DNA of 16,038 nt, from positions 1 through 16,038 of the forward strand of contig JACCSM010000277.1 of NCBI GenBank assembly GCA_013698525.1, written 5' to 3'. The DNA is from Rubrobacteraceae bacterium (GTDB lineage: Bacteria > Actinomycetota > Rubrobacteria > Rubrobacterales > Rubrobacteraceae). Shown here piece after piece: positions 6,473 through 11,891 of this stretch. The notes below the pieces were generated by a model, which was not told where the DNA came from, made no database searches, and worked only from the letters and a program-made list of their open reading frames with translations. A program made the position numbers and the translations under genes. Each line of letters begins with the position of its first letter. The stretch's first letter is position 1.

Positions 6473-6504
6473 ATTTCAGCTTGTCAGCACTTCAGTTTGT
6501 CAGC
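6445..6504 (+). repeat. Hairpin plus four-unit octamer array (locus 1)
   Basis: GCAAAGAGGT, loop TTGG, ACCTCTCTGC (one mismatch; 6445-6468) is followed by AAGC and then four adjoining octamers: ATTTCAGC, TTGTCAGC, ACTTCAGT, TTGTCAGC (6473-6504). The same hairpin-AAGC-ATTTCAGC order occurs at 11020-11066. The site lies between uppP and pheA. Confidence 0.8.
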
Positions 6505-6531
6505 TTCTTGTTTTCGCTCGTGGCCGCATGC

Positions 6532-6566
6532 GCGATTCGCAGAGGTATTGACCCAAAGCGAATCGC
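6532..6566 (-). terminator. Inverted repeat at the 3' end of uppP
   Basis: GCGATTCGC (6532-6540) and GCGAATCGC (6558-6566) form a perfect 9-bp inverted repeat with a 17-nt spacer, starting at the uppP stop codon. A smaller alternative, AAGCGA-A-TCGCTT, overlaps it. No T-run follows, so an operator or other role is possible. Confidence 0.35.
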
Positions 6567-6567
6567 T

Positions 6568-7389
6568 TCAGAATACGACTAGCAATACGGCGACGACGGC
6601 CGCGACGGCAAAGCGGTAGTAGGCGAAAGCGCGCAGGCTATGTCGCGTAAGGTAGTCGAGCAAGAACCTTATCGTGAAGTACCCCACCAACGCCGAGGTG
6701 ACGAAGCCCGTTGCGAAGAGCACCGACTCGTGCGTGCTCATGCCGGAGGCGATCACCTCCGCAAGCTCCAAGCCGCCGGCGCCGGCGATGATAGGAACGC
6801 TCATCAGGAACGAGAACCTGGCCGCCTCCTCGCGCCTGAGTCCCAGAAAGAGGCCGAGTGTGATCGTGGCCCCCGAACGCGAGACGCCGGGCACGAGCGC
6901 GGTCGCCTGGGCGAGCCCGATCCCGACGGCCTCGCCGAATCCGAGCTTGGAGGCCTGCCGGCTGCGGCTGCCTGCGGCTTCGGCGACGAGGAACAGTACG
7001 CCTACAAGAACGAAGTTGATGACCACCACCCACGGCGAGCGGACCGTGTTCTCGAAGAAACCCTCGAATAGAAACCCGATCAAGGCTGCGGGTACGGTGG
7101 ATGCGATCACGAGGTAAGCGAGCCGCTGGTCGGCGTCGTTGACGAGGTCCCTGTGCCCGAACGACCGTAAGAAAGCTAACGCCATCCTGATGAGATCCCG
7201 CCAGAAATAGGAGACGACGGCGACGAGGGTGCCCATGTGCAACGCCACGTCGAAGGAGAGTCCGAATCGGTCCTGATCGAGCCCGAGGAAATACTGCCCG
7301 AGCAGGAGGTGTCCCGAGCTGGAGACGGGCAGGAACTCCGTGAGACCCTGCACCACCCCGAGGATTACAGCTTCGATAAGCTCGAGCAA
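6568..7389 (-). CDS. uppP: Undecaprenyl-diphosphate phosphatase (BacA/UppP)
   Basis: A 273-residue, highly hydrophobic membrane protein of usual family length. It hydrolyses undecaprenyl diphosphate to the monophosphate, recycling the lipid carrier for peptidoglycan and other wall polymers; overexpression gives bacitracin resistance in known cases. Both conserved active-site regions are present: GVVQGLTEFLPVSSSGHLLL (11-30) and ALVPGVSRSGATIT (164-177, with PGVSRSG at 167-173). The start is TTG at 7387-7389, with GGAGGG 3 nt upstream, which gives the normal N-terminus MLELIEAVILGVVQG. An octamer repeat array directly abuts this SD. A PAP2-type phosphatase gene at 11128 may overlap in function. 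Confidence 0.96.
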   Translation of the reverse strand: MLELIEAVILGVVQGLTEFLPVSSSGHLLLGQYFLGLDQDRFGLSFDVALHMGTLVAVVSYFWRDLIRMALAFLRSFGHRDLVNDADQRLAYLVIASTVPAALIGFLFEGFFENTVRSPWVVVINFVLVGVLFLVAEAAGSRSRQASKLGFGEAVGIGLAQATALVPGVSRSGATITLGLFLGLRREEAARFSFLMSVPIIAGAGGLELAEVIASGMSTHESVLFATGFVTSALVGYFTIRFLLDYLTRHSLRAFAYYRFAVAAVVAVLLVVF

Positions 7390-7398
7390 ACGCCCTCC

Positions 7399-7430
7399 AA
7401 TTCAGCTAGTCAGCACTTCAGCGTGTCAGG
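7399..7430 (+). repeat. Four-unit octamer array upstream of uppP (locus 2a)
   Basis: Adjoining units AATTCAGC, TAGTCAGC, ACTTCAGC, GTGTCAGG. Read in the uppP direction it is nearly the same as the stretch before the MBL-fold gene: ACACGCTGAArTGCTGACTA then GCTGAAwT. It ends a few nt before the uppP SD. Confidence 0.85.
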
Positions 7431-7509
7431 TCGTGTGGTTCGAGAAGTCTCTCAATGAGTCGCTGCTCCTCTGGCATTCTCTCGAGCGCACGAGCCTCTC
7501 ACCACACGA
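7431..7509. repeat. 79-nt nested inverted-repeat segment between octamer arrays
   Basis: TCGTGTGGT (7431-7439) pairs perfectly with ACCACACGA (7501-7509), and inside it TCGAGA (7440-7445) pairs with TCTCGA (7480-7485). It begins immediately after array 2a and is followed 14 nt later by inverted octamers. It has no ORF of note. It could be a structured RNA or the core of a small mobile element. Confidence 0.55.
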
Positions 7510-7523
7510 TACGTAGCTGGCCG

Positions 7524-7610
7524 GCTGAAATGCCGACTAGCCGTCCGGCGAAGCCGGGGGGGCGTGCTGACAAGCGGAGGCGAAGCCGGAGCGTGCTGAA
7601 ATGCTGACAA
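7524..7610 (-). repeat. Interrupted octamer arrays downstream of the Crp/Fnr gene (locus 2b)
   Basis: On the minus strand, units lie at 7610-7595 (TTGTCAGC, ATTTCAGC), 7573-7566 (TTGTCAGC) and 7539-7524 (TAGTCGGC, ATTTCAGC). They are spaced by GC-rich pieces, one a CCGGC-GAA-GCCGG hairpin (7545-7557). The first unit starts 1 nt after the Crp/Fnr stop codon. The orientation is opposite to array 2a. Confidence 0.8.
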
Positions 7611-7611
7611 G

Positions 7612-8313
7612 CTAATCGCGGCTAAGTCTTGCCAGGGTGCGGGTATCTTTGAGGGTGATACGGCCGGCATCCACATCGATCAGGTCGCGGTTACGCATCT
7701 CGTTGAGGACCTTGGTGACTGACTCCCTGGTGGAGGCGACCATGGCGGCGAGGTCCTGGTGGGTTAGGCGAAGGTCTATGGTTACGAGGCCGTCCCTGCT
7801 CTGGCCGAACTTCTGCGCCAGCAGCGGCAGCAGGTTGGCGAGCCGCACTTCGGTCTCGCGGGGCAACAGACACTTGACAAGCTCCTCATACTGCACGAGA
7901 CGCAACTCCAGAAGGGTCATCAGCTTGAAGGCGGCCCGCGGTTCCTGACGGACGGCGCGTTCGACGAAGATCTTGGGGACCTTCGTCACCCTGCACTCCG
8001 TAACGGCCTCAGCGTAAGCGCGCTGCCTGGTCTCCCCGGCGAAGGCCAAATGGCCGAAGATATCCCAGGGCTTGAGCAGGCGTAACGTCGCTTCTTTGCT
8101 GCCTGAGTAGGGCCTGAAGAGCTTCAGCACGCCCGAGGTCAGCACATAAAGGGCGTCACCGTACTCGCCCTGGTTGTAGATGGCGTCCCCTGGTCCGTAG
8201 ACCCTCTCGGCCGTGGCGATGCCCATCTCGCCGAGAAGCTGCAAGAGCGACTGGCACTCCTGCTCCTGCAACTTCGTGTACTCGGTCAGGGAAGTATCAA
8301 CGGCCACGTCCAT
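7612..8313 (-). CDS. Crp/Fnr-family transcriptional regulator
   Basis: A 233-residue regulator. The N-terminal cyclic-nucleotide-binding-like beta roll spans ~22-130 (ERVYGPGDAIYNQGEYGDAL, YVLTSGVLKLFRPYSGSKEA). A dimer helix spans ~127-150, and a winged HTH ~150-228 has its recognition region in THQDLAAMVASTRESVTKVL (184-203). The phosphate-binding cassette reads FGHLAFAGETRQRAYAEA and lacks the usual GEL glutamate, so cAMP binding in the classical way is doubtful. The cysteine set of FNR is absent. Start: ATG 8313 or GTG 8307 (GAGGGG just upstream) fit better than GTG 8355, but the choice is open. Target genes are unknown; a repeated TGCTACA upstream may be its own operator. Confidence 0.92.
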   Translation of the reverse strand: MDVAVDTSLTEYTKLQEQECQSLLQLLGEMGIATAERVYGPGDAIYNQGEYGDALYVLTSGVLKLFRPYSGSKEATLRLLKPWDIFGHLAFAGETRQRAYAEAVTECRVTKVPKIFVERAVRQEPRAAFKLMTLLELRLVQYEELVKCLLPRETEVRLANLLPLLAQKFGQSRDGLVTIDLRLTHQDLAAMVASTRESVTKVLNEMRNRDLIDVDAGRITLKDTRTLARLSRD

Positions 8314-8373
8314 CCCCTCGCTGGAATTCCGCCCCAAGACCAAACCGATCCTCACGAACCTCGGGGCTGAGCG

Positions 8374-8395
8374 TGCTACACATTGCTACATTGTA
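8374..8395 (-). promoter_or_regulatory. Candidate promoter and direct repeat upstream of the Crp/Fnr gene
   Basis: TGCTACA occurs twice with 10-nt period (8374-8380, 8384-8390), one helical turn. The second copy overlaps a TACAAT -10 box for the minus strand (ATTGTA at 8390-8395). No good -35 box is seen, which fits an activator-dependent or autoregulated promoter. Confidence 0.35.
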
Positions 8396-8491
8396 CATTA
8401 CGCACGGGCGAGCACGAGTGCATTCCGCAGGACGGGCCTTGCCGATTGGGTTAGAATGGCGCGGACGTTCGCATTCGAGAGAGGAGACGAG

Positions 8492-8629
8492 GTGCGGGAG
8501 CGGCTGGCGTTCGGAATCCTGATCCTGTTGCTGATCCTCTTGTTCGCCTTCACCTTCGCCATCCTCGGGAAGGGTGAGTACGAACCGGCTGGAAAGCCGC
8601 CACATCAGGTCTCTTCGAGCCTGGCCTGA
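8492..8629 (+). CDS. Small single-pass membrane protein (45 aa)
   Basis: A short ORF begins at GTG 8492 with AGGAGACGAG just before it. It encodes a charged start (VRERLAF), one hydrophobic helix (GILILLLILLFAFTFAIL), then GKGEYEPAG and a polar tail. TAGAAT at 8452-8457 is a possible -10 box. An ATG at 8456 in the same frame would give 57 residues but lacks an SD. I know no family for it. It lies between the divergent Crp/Fnr gene and the convergent ABM gene, whose stop is 3 nt away. The reading frame runs open a long way upstream, but that part is antisense to the regulator gene. Confidence 0.55.
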   Translation: MRERLAFGILILLLILLFAFTFAILGKGEYEPAGKPPHQVSSSLA

Positions 8630-8632
8630 TCC

Positions 8633-8953
8633 TCAACCCGGCTCCGAAACCTCCGGAGCACGCTCGACCGCGACCAGGTAGGAAGTCATCTTGGGGTGGC
8701 CCGTTAGCAGCACTCCCGCTCCACTACGCCCGTGCGCTTTCGAGAATTCATCGCTGTGAACCCAAGCCTCGAAGGATTCCCGGTCCCGCCAGCGCGTAAC
8801 GACGAGCACCTCGTCTTCTGCGTCGGACTTCAGGACTTCCATGGAGACGAACCCTGGGAACCCCTGTACGTGTCCGCGGCTTTCGGCGAAGCGGTCCACG
8901 ATCTCATCGGCGGCTCCTTCTTTGACGGGCAGGCTGTTGAAGATCGCGATCAC
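8633..8953 (-). CDS. Antibiotic biosynthesis monooxygenase (ABM) family protein, HmoA/IsdG-like
   Basis: A 106-residue dimeric alpha-beta barrel protein of the ABM superfamily. The blocks IAIFNSLPVKEGAADEIVDR, RGHVQGFPGFVSMEVLKSDA and VLVVTRWRDRESFEAWVHSD match HmoA-type heme-degrading monooxygenases, which cleave heme to release iron, but close relatives oxidise other aromatics or have no known activity. The start is GTG at 8953, with GGAGG 5 nt upstream. It lies 17 nt after the GGDEF-like gene, so the two probably form an operon. Nothing in that partner explains the pairing. A Fur-family gene occurs elsewhere in the window, but no Fur box is seen here. Confidence 0.85.
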   Translation of the reverse strand: MIAIFNSLPVKEGAADEIVDRFAESRGHVQGFPGFVSMEVLKSDAEDEVLVVTRWRDRESFEAWVHSDEFSKAHGRSGAGVLLTGHPKMTSYLVAVERAPEVSEPG

Positions 8954-8970
8954 AGTTACCTCCGGGCTAC

Positions 8971-9897
8971 CTAGCGGGCTACCACGATGCCGCTGCCGCC
9001 GACGCGTTTGGCCATGTTGAGCGCCTTGAGGGTCTCCTCCATCAACTCCCCCGCGCCTGTACCGTGCGCCGGATACTCGGCGACACCGACGTCCACCTCG
9101 AAGTCTGCCATGTCCTCTGCCAGACGCCTGAGCACCCGCTCCGCCAACCGGTAGCCACCTTCACCGCTCTCGCCGGGCAGGATCACGCAGACCTCGTCGT
9201 CCCCGAAGCGGGCGAACACAGACCCCTCAGGCGAGGACTCCTGCACGGCCTCGGCGAGCGTGCGCAGTACCTTCCTGGCGCGTTTGACCTTCCCCGCCGC
9301 GACGGTCTCAGTAAAGTCGGCGACGTCGAAGACTGCCACGGACAACCGGTCGTGCGAATCGATCGCCCGTGGCAGAAGCAGCCGGTTGAGCTGGTCTCTG
9401 TCAGGAAGCCCGGTTACCAGGTCGGTGGCTGCGGCCCTCCCGAGAGCCTGCTCCATCTCGCGCCGCACGATGGCGTCGAAGGCCTCCAGCCCGGACTCGG
9501 TTAGCCAGTCCGAAGCCTGCATCAGCTTGGCGAAAAACCCTGAGACCTCTCCCCCGTGGAGCCCGCCGAGGTCGACACCGGCCTCGACCGAGCGCCAGAT
9601 GCACCGTCGCAGGACACTGAAGTCCTCTATGACCCCGACCGCGTCCCTGCCCAGATCGTGCTGGTGCTCGGCGATCCTGTGGACCATAGCCCTGGTCGCA
9701 CCACCACGGCTGAAAGTGTCGACCGTCTCCATACTGCGCAAAAAGCCGACGAACACCGAGACCAACTCCTCCATACCGGCGAGCATGCGGTCGTAGACCC
9801 CGTCCTCGTTGTCTCCACGCCTGCTCGCCTGCCAGCAGGCCACAATGCCGGCAACGTCCTCGTTTATGCGGTCCGGAATGCGGGAGGTATTCTCCAT
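8971..9897 (-). CDS. GGDEF-domain regulator with degenerate active site
   Basis: A 308-residue cytoplasmic protein. Residues ~1-150 are all-helical and resemble RsbRD-type or other stress-sensor N-terminal domains (RINEDVAGIVACWQASRRGD, RIAEHQHDLGRDAVGVIEDF); this match is tentative. Residues ~152-305 are a GGDEF domain with ATDLVTGLPDRDQLNRLL and FDVADF. The signature loop reads ARFGDDEVCVILPG (GDDEV at 232-236) instead of GGDEF, so diguanylate cyclase activity is unlikely; it may sense or bind a nucleotide. No transmembrane segment is seen with this start. ATG at 9897 is chosen since it is 7 nt after a TATACT box, giving a leaderless start; the in-frame extension to 10005 crosses promoter-like sequence. 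It is followed by the ABM gene. Confidence 0.85.
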   Translation of the reverse strand: MENTSRIPDRINEDVAGIVACWQASRRGDNEDGVYDRMLAGMEELVSVFVGFLRSMETVDTFSRGGATRAMVHRIAEHQHDLGRDAVGVIEDFSVLRRCIWRSVEAGVDLGGLHGGEVSGFFAKLMQASDWLTESGLEAFDAIVRREMEQALGRAAATDLVTGLPDRDQLNRLLLPRAIDSHDRLSVAVFDVADFTETVAAGKVKRARKVLRTLAEAVQESSPEGSVFARFGDDEVCVILPGESGEGGYRLAERVLRRLAEDMADFEVDVGVAEYPAHGTGAGELMEETLKALNMAKRVGGSGIVVAR

Positions 9898-9904
9898 GAG
9901 CCCA

Positions 9905-9910
9905 AGTATA
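9905..9910 (-). promoter_or_regulatory. -10 box for leaderless transcription of the GGDEF gene
   Basis: TATACT on the minus strand lies 7 nt before the ATG at 9897. No SD is present. No clear -35 box is seen at 16-18 nt. Confidence 0.4.
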
Positions 9911-9977
9911 ACCGCGCCCGCCGCAAGGCACCGCCAACACGACGATGAGGCGGGTCCCATGCAACTATTTCGTGTCG

Positions 9978-9989
9978 ACATACGTATGT
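9978..9989. promoter_or_regulatory. Perfect 12-bp palindrome ACATACGTATGT
   Basis: A self-complementary 12-mer in the divergent intergenic region between the GGDEF-like and sigma factor genes. It is about 80-140 nt from both starts. It could be an operator; a 12-mer palindrome is not highly improbable by chance. Confidence 0.3.
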
Positions 9990-10040
9990 ATCTGTGTAGT
10001 GACAAGTGGTGATGAGGTCCGGTGCGGAGGGAAGCCTCCA

Positions 10041-10072
10041 GAGGTTTAGGGAATTAAACCTCGCGGTAGAAT
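10041..10072 (+). promoter_or_regulatory. 8-bp dyad and -10 box upstream of the sigma factor gene
   Basis: GAGGTTTA (10041-10048), 6 nt, TAAACCTC (10055-10062) is a perfect inverted repeat. TAGAAT (10067-10072) follows, and TAAGAT nearer the gene (at 10102) is a second possible -10. No convincing -35 partner is seen. The dyad would lie where a -35 box or repressor site is expected. Confidence 0.4.
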
Positions 10073-10130
10073 CAATAGTAGTTTCTAAAACTGATTTCCG
10101 GTAAGATAGGTTTGTAGTGAGGAGGGTATT

Positions 10131-11015
10131 TTGAAAGCCAATTTCGAGAAACGGAAGGAAAATCAGAAGATCGAGCGGGAATCGGAGACCCCCGAGCTCC
10201 TCGCCAAGTACCTCGCGCATATCGGGCAGGGCAATCTCCTTACGCACAAAGAGGAGATAGACCTCAGCTTGAGGGCCAAGGCCGGCGACAGGCGGGCTAG
10301 GCAGAGGCTGATCGAGAAGAACCTCAGGCTGGTCGTGAGCGTCGCCAAAAAGTACAGGGGCTACGGGCTGCCCTTCGAGGACCTGATCCAGGAGGGCAAC
10401 ATAGGATTGATGAAGGCCGTCGAGAAGTTCGACCCCGATCGGGGCTTCAGGTTCTCCACTTACGCCACGTGGTGGATAAGACAGGCCGTGCAGCGCGCAG
10501 TAGCCGACAAGGGCCGTACCATCCGCGTCCCCGTGCACATGACGGAGAAGATCAGGAAGGTCAGCCGCGCCATGAGCGAGCTTGCTCTGGAGATCGAACG
10601 CGAGCCGACTGAGGACGAGGTCGCCAGGCGCCTGGACTGGGACCCCGACGAGGTGCGCCTCACGATGCGTGCCATGCCTGATGCGACGAGCCTCGATCAG
10701 CCGGTGTCCAGCGAGGAGACGGCTTCACAGCTCGGTGACTTCATCGAGGACGATAAGGTCTCCGATACTCCTGATACCGTGATGCGTGAGATGGAGACCG
10801 AGCATCTGAAGGAGGCGATCGAACGTCTCCCCGGTAGGGCGCGCTACGTGCTCGTCAGGCGCTACGGCCTCGATGACCGCGAGCCTGCCACCCTCGCCGA
10901 ACTCGGCGACGAGCTCGATATCTCGCGCGAACGGGTCAGGCAGCTCCAGAGGGAGGCTGAACGTATCCTGAAAGGCGGAGAGTACGGCCGCGTCCTGCGC
11001 GACGCCGTAGCGTAG
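10131..11015 (+). CDS. RNA polymerase sigma-70 factor, RpoD/SigA-like, no region 1.1
   Basis: A 294-residue sigma factor. Region 1.2 is at ~21-52 ([20 protein letters not shown]). Region 2 is at ~56-135, with [39 protein letters not shown] and the -10 recognition stretch [15 protein letters not shown]. Region 3 follows from ~136 ([13 protein letters not shown]). Region 4 is at ~225-283, ending in [20 protein letters not shown]. Region 4 reads [11 protein letters not shown] rather than the common RQIEAKALRKL, and region 1.1 is missing, so it may be a group 2 sigma rather than the primary one. The start is TTG at 10131, with GGAGGG four nt upstream. A perfect hairpin follows 4 nt after the stop. 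The divergent neighbour is the GGDEF regulator. Confidence 0.94.
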   Translation: MKANFEKRKENQKIERESETPELLAKYLAHIGQGNLLTHKEEIDLSLRAKAGDRRARQRLIEKNLRLVVSVAKKYRGYGLPFEDLIQEGNIGLMKAVEKFDPDRGFRFSTYATWWIRQAVQRAVADKGRTIRVPVHMTEKIRKVSRAMSELALEIEREPTEDEVARRLDWDPDEVRLTMRAMPDATSLDQPVSSEETASQLGDFIEDDKVSDTPDTVMREMETEHLKEAIERLPGRARYVLVRRYGLDDREPATLAELGDELDISRERVRQLQREAERILKGGEYGRVLRDAVA

Positions 11016-11019
11016 AGCA

Positions 11020-11050
11020 GCTTGCAAGGAGGTCCAACCTCCTTGCAAGC
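11020..11050 (+). terminator. Perfect 14-bp hairpin after the sigma factor gene
   Basis: GCTTGCAAGGAGGT, loop CCA, ACCTCCTTGCAAGC. The stem is exact. It is followed by ATTTCAGC and TAGTCAGC, then TTTTGGTTTT, so the T-rich part is 16 nt away. The hairpin-AAGC-octamer layout matches 6445-6504, so it may be part of a dispersed element instead of, or as well as, a terminator. Confidence 0.55.
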
Positions 11051-11066
11051 ATTTCAGCTAGTCAGC
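11051..11066 (+). repeat. Two-unit octamer array (locus 3)
   Basis: ATTTCAGC and TAGTCAGC, directly after the sigma-gene hairpin. Its exact reverse complement lies at 11852-11867, beyond the PAP2 gene. Confidence 0.8.
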
Positions 11067-11089
11067 TTTTGGTTTTGCGGAACTCAACA

Positions 11090-11113
11090 GCGCCGGGCTC
11101 CAGGGCCCGGCGC
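11090..11113 (+). terminator. Strong GC hairpin before the PAP2 gene
   Basis: GCGCCGGGC, loop TCCAGG, GCCCGGCGC form a perfect 9-bp stem. There is no T-run after it. It lies 15 nt before the first possible PAP2 start. Confidence 0.4.
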
Positions 11114-11127
11114 GTCGTGTACCTGCT

Positions 11128-11784
11128 TTGATAGTCTGTGAGGGCGTGAGGGGCGACAACAGGCTGATCCTGCTGCTCTCGACAGCGGCTTTCCTTGTCT
11201 GCTCGGCGGCGGCCGGCGCAGGGTTGTTCCGCCGCTTCGACGTGCTGGTACTCGACCTGGCCATGAGTACGGATTCAGGGGTCCTTGATGTGGTAGGGCT
11301 GATAACCTCCCTCGTGGGTGGGGTCGAGTTCGTCGCCGTCGCCGCGATCGCGCTCTCCGCCGGTCTACTGGTGCAAGGAAGGGGGAGCCTCGCCCTGAGG
11401 CTCCTCGTCGCGATTCTTTTTACAGGGCTTGTCGAGCTCGCAGCAAAGACGGTGGTGCCGCAGCCACCCGTATCCGAGGATGCTATGCGAGCACCGGACC
11501 CATCGTTGCTCGACGTGAGTCCTCCCTACCCCTTCCCCAGCGGGCACATGCTACGCGCGGTCCTCCTGCTCGGAGCCATCTACATACTGTGGCCAAGCAA
11601 GCCTGGCAGGGTCGCGCTCTTGATCTTCCTCGCCGCATCGGCCGCAAGCAGGGTCTACCTCGGTACACACTGGCCCTCGGACGTCGTCGGTGGCGCCCTG
11701 CTCGGCATCGCCGGACTAGCATGGACATTCCAAAGCACCGAACCGTCGACAGCCAGCATGCCCCGTGACAGCAAGCAGACGTGA
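11128..11784 (+). CDS. PAP2-family lipid phosphatase-like membrane protein
   Basis: A 218-residue membrane protein of the PAP2 phosphatase superfamily, whose members dephosphorylate lipid phosphates such as phosphatidate or undecaprenyl diphosphate. About five hydrophobic segments are seen (13-33, 52-83, 89-105, 141-155, 161-172). Motif 2 is PFPSGHML (PSGH 137-140) and motif 3 is SRVYLGTHWPSD (174-185). Motif 1 (K-x6-RP) is altered: KTVVPQPPVS lacks the arginine, so activity may be reduced or changed. Two starts are possible: TTG 11128 with no SD, or GTG 11146. It lies between an inverted pair of octamer arrays and may be cotranscribed with the MBL gene. A role in lipid carrier recycling beside UppP is inference. 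Confidence 0.85.
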   Translation: MIVCEGVRGDNRLILLLSTAAFLVCSAAAGAGLFRRFDVLVLDLAMSTDSGVLDVVGLITSLVGGVEFVAVAAIALSAGLLVQGRGSLALRLLVAILFTGLVELAAKTVVPQPPVSEDAMRAPDPSLLDVSPPYPFPSGHMLRAVLLLGAIYILWPSKPGRVALLIFLAASAASRVYLGTHWPSDVVGGALLGIAGLAWTFQSTEPSTASMPRDSKQT

Positions 11785-11843
11785 TGCACCAGAGCAGCTA
11801 CTTGAAGGCCGTGGCGCTGGCACCCGGAGAACCGAGTCAACAC

Positions 11844-11867
11844 GCTGAAATGCTGACTAGCTGAAAT
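11844..11867 (-). repeat. Three-unit octamer array upstream of the MBL-fold gene (locus 4)
   Basis: GCTGAAAT, GCTGACTA and GCTGAAAT on the plus strand, followed by a partial GCTG. The array shares the flank ACACGCTGAA with the array upstream of uppP. It ends 15 nt before the MBL SD. Confidence 0.82.
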
Positions 11868-11891
11868 GCTGCGCGACCGAAGGGAGCGATC

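Noticed and set aside
6272..6619. 115-residue plus-strand ORF across the pheA-uppP gap
   Set aside because: It reads through the octamer repeat and hairpin, shows Ser-rich repeat-derived sequence (SASISACQHFSLSA), and lacks an SD.
6473..7610. CRISPR array
   Set aside because: The units are 8 bp and adjoining, with no spacers of constant length and no cas genes.
9864..10538. 224-residue minus-strand ORF
   Set aside because: It is antisense to the sigma factor regions 1.2-2 and crosses the intergenic promoter zone.
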